A DNA stretch of 64,000 nt, from positions 248,001 to 312,000 of the forward strand of contig QNQO01000601.1 in the NCBI GenBank assembly GCA_003290165.1. Reading direction: 5' to 3'. The position numbers were made by a program, and so were the translations under genes. The DNA comes from Berberis thunbergii. Its lineage: Eukaryota; Streptophyta; Magnoliopsida; Ranunculales; Berberidaceae. Under the pieces are notes generated by a model. That model was not told the origin of the DNA. It worked only from the letters and a program-made list of their open reading frames with translations, and searched no databases. Position 1 is the first letter of the stretch. Every line of letters starts with the position of its first letter. Shown here piece by piece: positions 1 to 10,310 of this stretch.

Positions 1-1366
1 CCACCTTCATATTCTCAAAAATCCACAAATCCACCTCATCCTCTCCATGCATAGCCACCCCCACCAACCTGAGGGTGGTGGTGGGAATATTTCGCGACTG
101 ATATAGGCTTCGTTGCGATAAAGATGAGGGTGGGGTTAGGGGCGATGAAGGGAGATGGTGGGGTGGTGGTGGTGGTGTTATCTTGGTCCAATAAGATCTC
201 ATCGAGATTGATTTTTTTTTTCAATCTTGACAATCAATTTTTTCTTGGGTAATATTGTCGTCTTAAAAAGTCTTTGACATTCAATTGGGTTAACTATGTC
301 ATTTTGGACCCATAAACAAATAGTTTTCAAAACGGACCTAAAACTCCATTACAATAAATCAAAATAACCAATAAGAAAATCACAAATAATGCATTTTATA
401 TAAAAATAAAATAAAAATACACTAATATTAGAAAAATCATTGCTTCATATTGATGCGTAAACAATATTTTCTACGAATCACTACTCATAATCTACTTATT
501 GATTTGAGAAGATTGAAATGAGCAATTTATCATGCACAGTGAAATAATGTAATCGTAGATCAAAAAATTGAATAAAAGAAGCATAAGCACCACAACATAT
601 GTGAAAGTCTCACCCTCGTAAGTTCAAAGAAATAAATGTGTATTCTCCAAATAATTATAAAATAAAATGTGTGAAAACGATGAATGGTTTTGGATATATT
701 TTTTTTATAGTTGTGCTATAGATATTAACAAAGTGTAAAAATTACTCAAGTATGTATCGACTCTAACAAAAAATAAGTTAGTTACTCTTAAAAATGGAAC
801 AAACAATATGACTATTGAACTTTACTTAGAATTAATTGACAATAATAATATTGTGAAATTCATATTAATGTGCACACTATATTTGGAATTTGTGTTTTAA
901 CTAAAAATTTATCAATAAATATTATGTCAATGCAAACATTTTCCTTTAATTCCAGGCGAATTATTATATATTCAAATGTTTATATATATAACTAATTATT
1001 AAGATGATTTAAATTCAAGAAAATAATAATTTATATAATAAAATTTTATAATTTTTTTGTATAAATATAATTTATAAAGATGCACATAATGAGCACGGGC
1101 TTTCTTTTATATAATTATCTCTAAACTGAAAAGTTGTGCAAAATAAAGTTTTAATCAACTACATGAGGATTCATAATTTTTATGGCAATATAACTAGAAT
1201 AAAAAGGAATTTCTTTACCAAGAGACTGCATATACAAGGGTATAACTTCAAAACTAAGCCCAAAAAATCACAAAATGCATTTAATAAAAAAAATTCATAA
1301 TCGATTTCTCTATGTAATCACGTATCAAGCCAAATTCACAATGGAGTTGTTATTCCTGACATATAC
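1..1366. other. AT-rich non-coding sequence
   Basis: No coding region or recognisable element is supported here. The first 200 bases are rich in GGT/ACC triplets; the rest is AT-rich with many short poly-A and poly-T runs. Open frames are short and low in complexity. Confidence 0.6.
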
Positions 1367-2500
1367 TGTAACGACTCGCATCCTGAATACCAGGCCAGCT
1401 GCCTTAATAATAAACATATAAATGAGACATTTTACAACCCTAAATATACAATTGCGAAATTCAATTATTTAATAAAAATATATCATTACGTGTACTTTTG
1501 TGTATTTTGTATAAATTCAAGCACTAATCTCAAATCATACACAAAGTGGCACAAAAAGATTATGTTCAACAACTAGAAAGCTCATTGGAAGTTCACACAT
1601 GCATTGTCAAAGACCAAAGATGTTCAAGTCCAAAGACCAATGAAGTCAAGACCTACAGATTTCTACGAAATCAATATCAAGATTTGGACATCTACATGAC
1701 CAACTTTATCATAGCAAAAAAATCTCTACAAAAGTGTTAAGTCAAACTTCACTATCAATTCTCACATTTTTTTTACCTAGTCCATTATTTGCATAATTAA
1801 CATCTAAGTCACTTTTCTTATTTCATTCCATCGCTTTCATTCTTTTTTTTCTTTTTTTTTCCATATATTTTACTTCATCTTCTACATGCACATTTTGCTA
1901 TGGTCTTTCATAAACAACTCCCCATAATTTCATCATGCCCATGTGCATGATACAAATCCACCTCATTTTCCCTACATATCTTCACATTATCTATATAATA
2001 GCCTCACTCTTCTGCACCTATAAATATCTCATGCTTGGATTTCATAAAACACAATTTTGTGAGAGAAGTGTTGGTAGAATTTGTAGAGTTTAGAGAGAAA
2101 TAAGTGAAGTGAAGGCCTAAATCTTACCATGTTTGGCTAACATCCCAACTTAGGGTGTGGGTGAGCCTATGGGAATATAGCTCCAAGATGGCTCTTTTAG
2201 ATTAGTTTCTATCCATTTTCATTTATTAAAGAAGCATGTTTAGTTTGATTGATCTTGTAGCTTAGTTTTGTCATGAACCTATAAAATAAGTTAGATGTTT
2301 TGTATTTCATTATATGAATTTAACTCATGTTTTCTTCTTTTACTTCTTAAGGTCAAGGTTAGATAAGTTTCTATACTTGCAATTATCTAACAATTCCATA
2401 AGTACAATGTTTACGTATTATTAGTCTAAGTTTCATTATGATTTGTTAGATATTGGGTGTTCCACTTTGGTGGATTCATTTTATCTTTTTAAATCAATAT
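1367..2500 (+). other. possible LTR-like or promoter-bearing sequence
   Basis: The stretch opens with TGTAACGACTCG, which resembles the start of many plant gypsy LTRs. It contains a good TATA box (TATAAATA, 2019-2026) followed by a leader-like AG-rich segment. I could not find a matching CA end with a target duplication, a PBS or a second LTR, so a solo LTR is only a possibility. A short open frame at 1546-1740 inside it is not recognisable. Confidence 0.25.
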
Positions 2501-2671
2501 TTTATTTTTAGGTTACTAATACAACATAGGCTTTAAACAATTTGCTCATAATGTCATATTTTCCATCCTAAGGTGAAATGAGAGTACCTGATGTGTTAAT
2601 GAATTTGGAAAAGATTATTCCAAGAGTGGCCTAATGGTGTCATCTACTCATGATGGTAAACCCAAAGCCCT

Positions 2672-2737
2672 GTTATTCCTTGATATCGTCATGACACATG
2701 TACGATGTAGAAGAGAGGACGTTTCGGTGTATCGTCA
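2672..2737 (-). repeat. 3' LTR remnant of the Tat-type element
   Basis: 66 bp match the outer end of the 5' LTR (8917-8982) with about ten substitutions; similarity stops abruptly at 2672. The purine-rich tract on the minus strand next to it (complement of ctgctccctccga, 2739-2751) is the expected polypurine tract. The other roughly 600 bp of this LTR are gone. Confidence 0.7.
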
Positions 2738-3215
2738 GCTGCTCCCTCCGAGTTAGTGGGGCGTCTAGTCGGTCAACGAAATCTTTGAAAAGTAATTGTA
2801 CCATCGTAATGATTGAACCCAAAGCGTTGTCTCGAGCGGCGTTAATGAATACGCGACTGCTCAAGGAGGAGAGGGTACAATTTATATTCTTTATAAATAG
2901 TCGTTGTTTCAAGGAAAATCTTTTTTGTTTCTTCTGAGGCATCTTCTTGTCTCCGCCTTGTGTTTTCTTTTGCGTGAGTGTTCTTTTGTAAAGTTTGATT
3001 TGCGCTTTCTTTCAATGCGGCTAATGTCGAACTTACTCCCAAACAAGAGTTGTCTCATTGCCTCATGTTTTTTTTAAAAGAGTTTGGTTGATGAGATCGA
3101 GTTAATCAAGCTTTGTAGCCTGTACCATATCCCCTGAGATTTGTAAATTGTCCCTGCGTTTGCGGCTCGGGCTCCAACTTCACCCCCACAAGGGTATATA
3201 GGGCTACACCGGGGA

Positions 3216-4836
3216 ATGTTTGAATTCAGACTATGGTTCCCAATGCCAGACGATGCTTGGCATTTCCTCTTTTCTCTTTGTATGCCTTCCACTCAATTGG
3301 CCCCGAGCGGGTTTAAGATTTTAATTGTGACCCTTATCAGAGCACATGATGTCGGCCTTCGCTTGACCCCGGCGATAGCTCAACACCCGATCGTCACTTG
3401 GTTGGACTCTAAAGGCATTTGTGTGTTGAGCAACCCTGCTTGCTTGCATTCGATTGCGGATGACATTGAGTTTTGGCAAAAATATTGGTTTCTGGCTTAA
3501 GCAAATTCCACATACTTTAGGTGTGGATGACGTCGGGACCTCAGATTCTTCTAGTTTGATCTTAGCAAGTTCTTTGTTGTTGTCTTACCATCCCCATTTC
3601 CAGATGTAGTACTAACTCGATGTGTTGCTCCTTTTTTCAGAAAAGTTTGCGACTCCGATTCTTACTGAGGAAGAACCGATAGAGAGGAAGTTTAATAAAC
3701 TCCCATTGATGTTTGTTGAGGAGGTTGTAATGTCGGCGACGTCGTACGAAGCGGGTTGCTCAGATGTTCCCATGATATCTTTGTTGCACCCAGTTCACCG
3801 TCTGAAGAGATCAGAGATCGTTGATCGAAGAAAAAGAGCCTGGTTATGCCCAACCCGAATAGGATGGCTGAATTGGAGGCGGGCATGCCTCCTATTGTTC
3901 TTCCTAAGAGGAGGCGACCCACTAATTATGCCATTTCTTCTTTCGAGTCGCCATCCTTGCCAAAACAGGGAGCGGTTATCGCGAGGCGCAAGTTAATTTC
4001 ATCTGCTCAGGAGGTGGTCCTAGGGGATCAGTGTCTCTCGCTAGATCTTGTTATGCACCCTGTTGACTTAGAAGGGGAGCACACTGTACCAAAGGTAGAC
4101 GTCGGGAGTCACCATGGGTCCCTTGCAGAGGCTCGTGCTACCAAGTCACATGATTCTATTGTGTTGCACCCCGATGCTCACGAGATAGTGTTTTCTTTGG
4201 AGAAGGATTTCGCAGACTTGTAGGTGTCATATTCGGATGCTCTCCACTAGGTGGATTATTTGACTGATCAACTACAGGATTCCAGTGTTGCTGCAAACTT
4301 GGGGGCCACAAGGACCGCGGCGTTCACGTATGATGCAGAATTGGTAGCCGTAAAGGCTCAACAGAATTCGACTTGACTTCTACCCGGGTAGAACTGGTAC
4401 AGGCCCGTGCTGAGTTGAAGCGCTTAGAAGGTGCTGCGAAAAAGTGGTCGTCTAATTTGCATGCTCAGATTTCTAAGAGGAAGTGAGTCGAGACCGAGTG
4501 GGTTGTCATATGGTGACAACTCGAGTTAGAAGTTGCTCAGGGACTTTGCTGGGTTCATGAAGCAGAGCGCTTATTGACAAAAGAGTGCTCGCACTGTGCC
4601 GCATTGGTAGCACGGTCTATTTTGGGGCTTTGGGACAGAAGTCGCAAGTGCCATCGGAGGTCGCTCAGGGCAAGCTAGAACTTTTGGAGCTGATTAGAGA
4701 AGAACGCCCTAGTCTTGACCTTGATTTCGCCTATTATAGAAAGACTGTTTTCGAAACTATCATGCTAGAAGAAGGTCTTGGCTATTTGAGACGGGCTATT
4801 GAGGAAGTCGTTTTGCACCATTCTATTCCAAAATAG
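3216..4836 (+). pseudogene. antisense ORF of the Tat-type element (Transposase_28-like)
   Basis: This ORF lies on the strand opposite to gag and pol. The first part (3216-3500) contains a TQLAPSGFKILIV stretch like the conserved LAPxQLxPNxWRxLxGF core of the plant family annotated as putative gypsy-type transposon protein (Pfam Transposase_28). The middle (3846-4223) is a basic, proline-rich linker. The end (4585-4836) has a charged, probably coiled-coil stretch ending LEEGLGYLRRAIEEVV. Several stops and frame changes separate the parts. Additional antisense ORFs between pol and the 3' LTR are known in Grande/Retand-like elements; their function is not established. Confidence 0.65.
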
Positions 4837-5009
4837 TTGTAATGTCATTCTTGGGACAAAAATAGAACTTTTAATGAAAGTCATATTTTGTAACTTCGTT
4901 TGTTTGTCTTGTATGGTCGTGCCATTATGTCTTCCTTAAAAGCTTTTGACCCATGCTGCAGGTCATGAGATTAGTCTTTTTAGGCCCTACATGTTGGTAG
5001 ATGGTCCCT

Positions 5010-6670
5010 GACAAGTCACTGCCACGAGTCGTGGAACGGTCGAATACATTCTTACTCCCCAAGCCATCGTTGCTCGTGCACAATGGACTAGGCATTGGGA
5101 TGTTCCAAAAGTCATTGTTATCAGTAGGAACTGACTAAGCTTACCTTTCCAAAAGTTGTTGTTATCAGTAGGAACTGATTAAGCTTACTTGGTGAGGTCC
5201 CGAAATCATTGTCTATTGGTGAGTCGTCGTCAACGAGCGTAAGAGCGTTGACTGGGTTGATATTAAATTCGGCAACCATGATCTATAGATAACCAGTGGC
5301 AAGCCATCAACATCAGTTGAAGTTGACTAGGCTTCCACCTTGCAAATCATCTATGCAGAGCAAGCTACAGATTTGGGTGTTGACTAGAAGTTGTTGTCAT
5401 CAGTAGTCACTGACTAGGCTTACCTGATCGGATTCTGCGATCATTATCTGTAGAAGAGCATTGATCCATTGGCGAGTCATCGTCATCAGGTGTGAGAGTG
5501 CTAATTGGACTCCCACTTCCTAAGCCATCGTCATCCGCTTGCAGCGGACTATGCGTTGGGCGCACCAAAAGCTGTCGTGAGCTGACTAAGCTTACTTGGT
5601 TAGGTTCGACGATCAGTGTTTGTAGAATAGCAATGATCTCTTGGTGAGTTGTCGTCATTAGGCGTGAGAGGGCTAACTGGACTCCCACTTCCTAGGCCAT
5701 CGTCATCCACACGCAGTGGACTAGGCATCGAGAACACCAGAAGTTGTCTTCATCAATCTCGAACTGACTAAGCTTACATGGTTAGGTTTGGCGATCATTG
5801 TCTGTAGAAGAGCAATGATCCCTTGGCGAGTCATTATCATTGGCCATGAGAGCGCTAACTAGACTCCCACTTCTTAGGCCATCGTCATCCACGTGCAGCG
5901 GACTAGGTGTCAGACGCACCAGAATCCCTCGTCATCAGTCGCAAACTGACTAAGCGTACTTGGCTGGGTTCGACGATCATTGTCTATAGAAAAACAATGA
6001 TCCCTGGCGAGTCATCGTCATCATGAGTGAGAGTGCAAGCTAGATTCCCACTTCCTAGGCCATCGTCATCTGCATGAAGAGGACTAGGCGTCGAGCGCAC
6101 CAGAAGTTGTCGTAGTCAGTCGCTTACCTGGTTAGGTTGGACGATCATTGTCTATAGAAGAGCAATAATCCCTTGACAAGTCGTCGTCATCAGGCGTGAG
6201 AGCGTTGACTAGACTCTCACTTCATATGCCATCGTCATCTGCGTGCAGCGGACTAGGCATCGAGCGCATCAAAAGCCGTCGTCATCAGTCGCGAACTAAC
6301 CAAGTTTACCTAGTTAGGTTTGGCGATAATTTTCTGTAGAAGAGCAATGATCCCTTGGTGAGTCGTTATCATCAAGCGTGAAAGTGGTGCCTAGACTCCC
6401 ACTTCCTAGGCCATCGTCATCCGCGTGCAGTAGACTTTGCGTCGGGTGCACCAAAAGTCGTCATCATCAGTCGGAAATTGACTGAGCTTACTTGGTTAGG
6501 TTCGGCGATCATTGTTTGTATAAGAGCAATGATCCCTTGGCAAGTCGTTGTCATCAGGTGTGAAAGCGCTTACTAGACTCCCACTTCCTAGGCCATCATC
6601 AACCGTGCGCAGCGGTCTACGAGTCGGGCACACCAGAAGCCCTCGTCATCAGTCACGAACTAACTAAGGA
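5010..6670. repeat. tandem array of about 178-bp units
   Basis: A degenerate unit recurs with a period of roughly 172-182 bp. The landmark cttcctaggccatcgtcatc recurs near 5515, 5689, 5870, 6050, 6222, 6402 and 6584, and the landmark gcgatcattgtctgtagaag between them. Copies before about 5400 are more degraded. Units also share tgagagcgctaactagactc and a gcagcggactaggc stretch. The array lies between pol and the antisense ORF, where Tat-lineage elements are known to carry variable tandem repeats. Confidence 0.85.
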
Positions 6671-6759
6671 AGGGACAAGCATCGGAACAGGGGTTCGATC
6701 GCTAATCTTCTGTATAACTTGTTGTTTAGGAGAGTGTGCTGCATTGCTCTGTTTCTGAG

Positions 6760-7594
6760 TCTTCTGGCTTCGGCCTTCTCGGCTGGCAGGGCTCCACTTT
6801 TAATATATTCGAGAATCAAAGTCATCCAACTTGCATCTGTGCTTGTGGCGAAAACATCGCTAGGCTCTTTTTCGTCAAGGCTTGATTGCTCTTGATATTC
6901 GATGAGGCCATTCTAGACTTTGGGGAGGATGAGCTTTCCTTGGCCAGCGCATCAGCTCTTCTATTCTCGTCTCGACGGCATTGTAAACGCTCACATATCT
7001 TGAACTTACTTATTGCACGGAGAAATTTTCTGCCATAGACTATCATGCAGGGGTCTTTGCTATTGAATACGCCATTATGTGATCTATCCCGATCCCCATA
7101 GCTAGCTTCGAGCCGGATAGGAAGGCCTCATACTCGACTTCGTTATTTGAGGCGGGAAAACCAAATCTGATGACTTTCTAGAGGGTGGAGCCATTTGGGG
7201 AGCGGAGGGTGATTCTAGCTCCAGTTGTTTTTCCTGTTGGTGACCCATCGCAACGCAAGGTCCATCCTTGATTGTCTGAATCTTGGACTTGAAGGTCTGC
7301 CCTTGGTTTTTTTCTATCGATAAACTCGGTGACAAAGTCCAACAACACTTGGGCTTTGATGGCGGTTCTGCTTATGTCAAACTGCCCGAATTCTACCGAC
7401 CATTTCACCATCCTATCGAATAACTCTGGTTTGTGCAGTATCATGCAGTGCGGATGCTTGGTTAGAGCTATTATTGAGTGGGCCTGAAAATAAGGCATCA
7501 GTTTCCTTGAGGACATGACCAATGCTAGAGCTAACTTCTCCAGGTCTGGGTAGTGTGCCTTTGCTTCCACGAAGGTTTTGTTGGCATAGTACAT
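6760..7594 (-). pseudogene. pol remnant with two RNase H domains
   Basis: 7178-7594 encodes the RT-associated RNase H end: a PDLEKLALALV-like stretch, then LMPYFQAHSI and an FDISRTAIKAQVLLDFV-type linker characteristic of plant gypsy pol. It continues into a second RNase H that starts with WTLRCDGS (the usual motif is W.L.VDGS). A frameshift near 7180 moves the rest, including an ASNNEVEYEAFLSG-like segment and RADALAKESS, to another frame down to about 6830. The sequence then reads ...LPAEKAEAR, where integrase would normally follow, but the tandem array begins instead. RNase H degrades RNA in RNA-DNA hybrids during replication; this copy is dead. Confidence 0.8.
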
Positions 7595-7641
7595 TGGTCT
7601 TTGGATTCCTCGGTCGTCTCACACAAGGGCTGAGTTGACGA

Positions 7642-8208
7642 TTATGCTTTGAGATGGACAAGTACAAGTAATGTGTTTCTCCTATTGTCGGTTTTGAGAG
7701 CAGTTTGGGGCTCCCCATGGAGGACGTGTATCATGTTTCTCGATTCGTCCCTTACTCTCTCGTCGGAGGGTTTCTCTTCAGATTCGACATTTTTCCTGGC
7801 GGTCTGTTTCTCATCTAGGGCGATGTAATTATGTGTTTCCTTTACCAGGTCCGCCATATTTGCCGAAGGGTCCAGTGTTAGGAAGTTATAGAACTTGTCA
7901 TTCCTCAGACCATTGGTGAAGGTTGCGATGGTTGTTGCATTGTTACAAACGTTGACAAAAGTCAACTCATTATTGAAGCATGTGACATATGCTCTTAATG
8001 TATCATCCGGCTTCTGCTACATGAATTTGAGTATCCTCATTGTTAGCAAAACCTGTTGCATATAAGATGATTGCAAATTCCTCCTGGGGTCTGTTGTCGC
8101 TACCGCCAGCGCGGGGGCGAGAGCCTGTTCCCTCTGTGTCGTCGGTACCGCCTGAAGTAGTGGTATGGCGCCAGATGGAGCATTAAATGCGTCCCCCCTA
8201 GTCTCCAT
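7642..8208 (-). pseudogene. retrotransposon gag remnant
   Basis: The minus strand encodes a gag-like segment in one frame, interrupted by a TAG at about 8014-8016. After the stop it reads QKPDDTLRAYVTCFNNE, typical of the plant Retrotrans_gag domain, where a conserved QKPGESLRDYVKRFN-like stretch is usual. Further on comes a FTNGLRNDKFYNFLTLDP stretch that also fits gag. Gag forms the virus-like particle. The C-terminal zinc knuckle and the gag-pol linker are not seen, because the sequence passes within about 50 bp into the RNase H domain. That junction is a deletion that removed protease and RT. Confidence 0.75.
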
Positions 8209-8284
8209 TGTTATGGGATCTGGTGGTCACCGTCTTCTTGAACTCTAAAGAGAGATGATGTTACTGTTTTGCTAGGAACTCTGT

Positions 8285-8311
8285 CGTTCCCCACGGACGG
8301 TGCCAAACTAA
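8285..8311 (-). promoter_or_regulatory. post-LTR priming region (PBS) of the Tat-type element
   Basis: Directly after the LTR the minus strand reads TTTGGCACCGTCCGTGGGG. This matches the TTTGGCGCCGTC(T/C)GTGGG motif that follows the 5' LTR in many plant Tat-type and related non-autonomous elements, and it serves as the primer-binding region. The exact priming tRNA was not determined. Confidence 0.6.
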
Positions 8312-8982
8312 TGCAATCGATTTTCGCTCCCTGCTTGACTTTGACCTTGACCTTGACCTACTGACCTGTACAAGGAACACACGTGAGCCACAAACCACTG
8401 TTATGGTGGCCGATGGCATTCCGATGCTAAAGTTAGACAGGGATTTAAGGAAGGCATAATGTTGTAAACAGGGAGTAGCATACCTTTGTTCACCAACCTC
8501 ATGTCTTATTTATAGTGTTGGAGTCTTGGTTTGACCAGGCCATTGGTGGCGTTGTTTAGGGAAGGAAATCCTTCTCTAATTAGGAGTTGTGCTATGGAGG
8601 GAAGTTTTCCTGTTAGACTCGTGCTCCCAGATACGCGGAAGATAGTTCCCAATTGGAGTGCTGTCTATAAATGGAAGTTTCCATGTACTACATATACTCT
8701 GGTATTTGCTTCCTGGTTGGAAACAAGGTGTTGCTGGCTTGCCTGTCCGAAGCTGATCCCTGAGATACTTGCCTTAATAGGTTTTACTGGTATTGGGGAT
8801 GGTTGTAAGACATGTGGGCTTAGCAAGATGTAGTAATTTGGGTTCATCTGGCGGATTGCGCATTGCGAGCTTGAAACTACTTGGGTCGAATCAATGTTAG
8901 GTTGACACTTGGACTTATTATTCCTTGAGATCGTTATGACACATGTATGGTGTAGAAGAGATGACGTTTCGGTGTATCATCA
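8312..8982 (-). repeat. 5' LTR of the Tat-type element
   Basis: In the minus orientation it starts TGATGATACACCG and ends TTGCA, with TG...CA boundaries and a length of 671 bp. The outer 66 bp match the 3' LTR remnant at 2672-2737, which fixes the outer edge. The inner edge is set by the post-LTR motif. An open frame at 8531-8833 inside it on the plus strand is not treated as a gene. Confidence 0.75.
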
Positions 8983-9966
8983 TTAAGTATTTCAAATTTG
9001 ATTTTAAACAAGTTTCCAACTTCTATTTAGCCCTCCTTATGGGATTTGACCCGTACTTGTCAATTATAAACTCAATAGACAACTGTGCACTTGTGGTAAG
9101 ATTTGAGATCAATCACTTAACACCAAGTATGGGTCTCAACTCAACTATGAATTGCAGTTCAAGGTTACAATCCAACCTCCTCGAAGCGAGTTATATCAAT
9201 ACCATCACAGAGTTGCACATAATTCTAAATAAATGGCAAATGAAACTAACGAAGGTCAGATAACAACCAACTATCAACTGAAACAAAATGATCCATAAAG
9301 GTCATCTACATCCCAAACTTTAATTGTACCTCAAAAATAAAAACAATCCACATAGTTACAATTCATGCCTCCAAATACATCTTGAAAGAACATTACTACT
9401 GCTTATAAACGGAAAACAAATGCTTTTAGATTCTTTAACTGAAATAGATTCCTCTCAGCTCGTAATGTAAACTTTTCCATTTACTAAGGTTTTTGTTTTT
9501 TTTTTTCTAGAAATAAAAGAAGTCAAAATTTTTATTTTGGTTAGATTCTCCCAAAGAAAATATGACTTGATTTCCTTTTTCATGGGATGGAAGATTAGGT
9601 AGGATATGTATCACCGTAATCACCATTGGACAAGGAGAAGTGAAAAGGAGAGGTAATTGATGGTGGTGCGTTAGATTTGTTGGTAGCAGTGGTGGTGGGT
9701 GGAGCTGGAAATGACAAACGATGTGGTGGATGGTGATCGTATATGTTGGTGGAGACAATGACCAGATCTGTTGTTGTGGGGGTGGTGGTAGGCTGGATAT
9801 ATTTGTGGCGGTAGTCATGGGTGGAGATGGAGTCGAGAGAGGAGGTGGTGGGTGGCGATCAGATTTATTGGTGAAAGGCGGCGATGGCTGACGGCCATTA
9901 TATTTGTTGTTGTGGCGATGGTGGTGGGCCAAATTTGTTGGTGGCAGTGATTAGATCTGATGGGTG
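8983..9966. other. non-coding sequence with degenerate GGTGG-rich repeats
   Basis: 8983-9500 is unremarkable AT-rich sequence. 9640-9966 is a degenerate, G-rich imperfect repeat (blocks such as gatttgttggtggcagtg). It continues at 15055-15160 on the far side of the next element, showing one pre-insertion sequence. No gene was seen. Confidence 0.55.
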
Positions 9967-10276
9967 TGTTATGTGCTCACAAGTGGGATAGTTTTGGAGG
10001 AATTGGCGGGAACAAATTGGCGGGAGATTCAAATTTGCTTTCTTGTTTGTTTGTTTTTAAGGGTTCAGATCAGGACACGCGTCACTACGTTGATCTTTCC
10101 TTTTAAAATTATGTTATAGAAACTTGTATAAATTTGGGAGAGATCCCCTTCAGTAAATCAGAGAAGTTTTAAATCAATTAGGCTCTGCTCAAGGAACTGA
10201 GATTTCTTTCAAGTTCTCTTCAATTCTCATCATCTTTTTTCCATTTTTTTTCTCACAAACAGTCACTCTGGTGACA
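9967..10276 (+). repeat. 5' LTR of the Reina-like element
   Basis: 310 bp, TG...CA. It contains an 18-bp segment around aattggcgggaacaaattggcggg that the 3' LTR lacks; this looks like a local duplication here or a deletion in the other copy. Confidence 0.92.
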
Positions 10277-10278
10277 TT

Positions 10279-10290
10279 TGGTATCAGAGC
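10279..10290 (+). promoter_or_regulatory. primer-binding site (initiator Met tRNA)
   Basis: TGGTATCAGAGC lies two bases after the 5' LTR end and is complementary to the 3' end of plant initiator methionine tRNA, the usual primer of chromoviruses and copia elements. Confidence 0.9.
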
Positions 10291-10310
10291 ATCTCTAATC
10301 CTTCATCGCT

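Larger units (their letters stand above)
2672..8982 (-). mobile_element. deleted Ty3/gypsy LTR retrotransposon, Tat-type lineage
   Basis: The element runs right to left. In sense order it has a 5' LTR (8312-8982), a gag remnant (7642-8208), pol reduced to two RNase H domains (about 6760-7594), a tandem array (about 5010-6670), an antisense ORF (3216-4836), a purine-rich PPT just inside the 3' end (complement of 2738-2750), and a 66-bp 3' LTR remnant (2672-2737). A second RNase H, an antisense extra ORF and tandem repeats in the 3' non-coding region are known traits of Tat/Ogre/Retand elements. Protease, reverse transcriptase and integrase are missing, so it is non-autonomous. No target duplication can be tested because the left LTR is truncated. 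Confidence 0.8.

Noticed and set aside
2698..2937. Plus-strand open frame beginning at 2698, and its relative at 8943
   Set aside because: They start in the two copies of the Tat LTR end (matching repeats), so the similarity reflects the LTR, not a gene family.
5010..6670. CRISPR-like array
   Set aside because: Units are about 178 bp, adjacent and divergent, without unique spacers, and the DNA is plant nuclear. It is a retrotransposon tandem array.
9507..9932. Proline/His-rich open frame on the minus strand
   Set aside because: It is the complement of a degenerate GGTGG-rich repeat; its composition alone explains the open frame.
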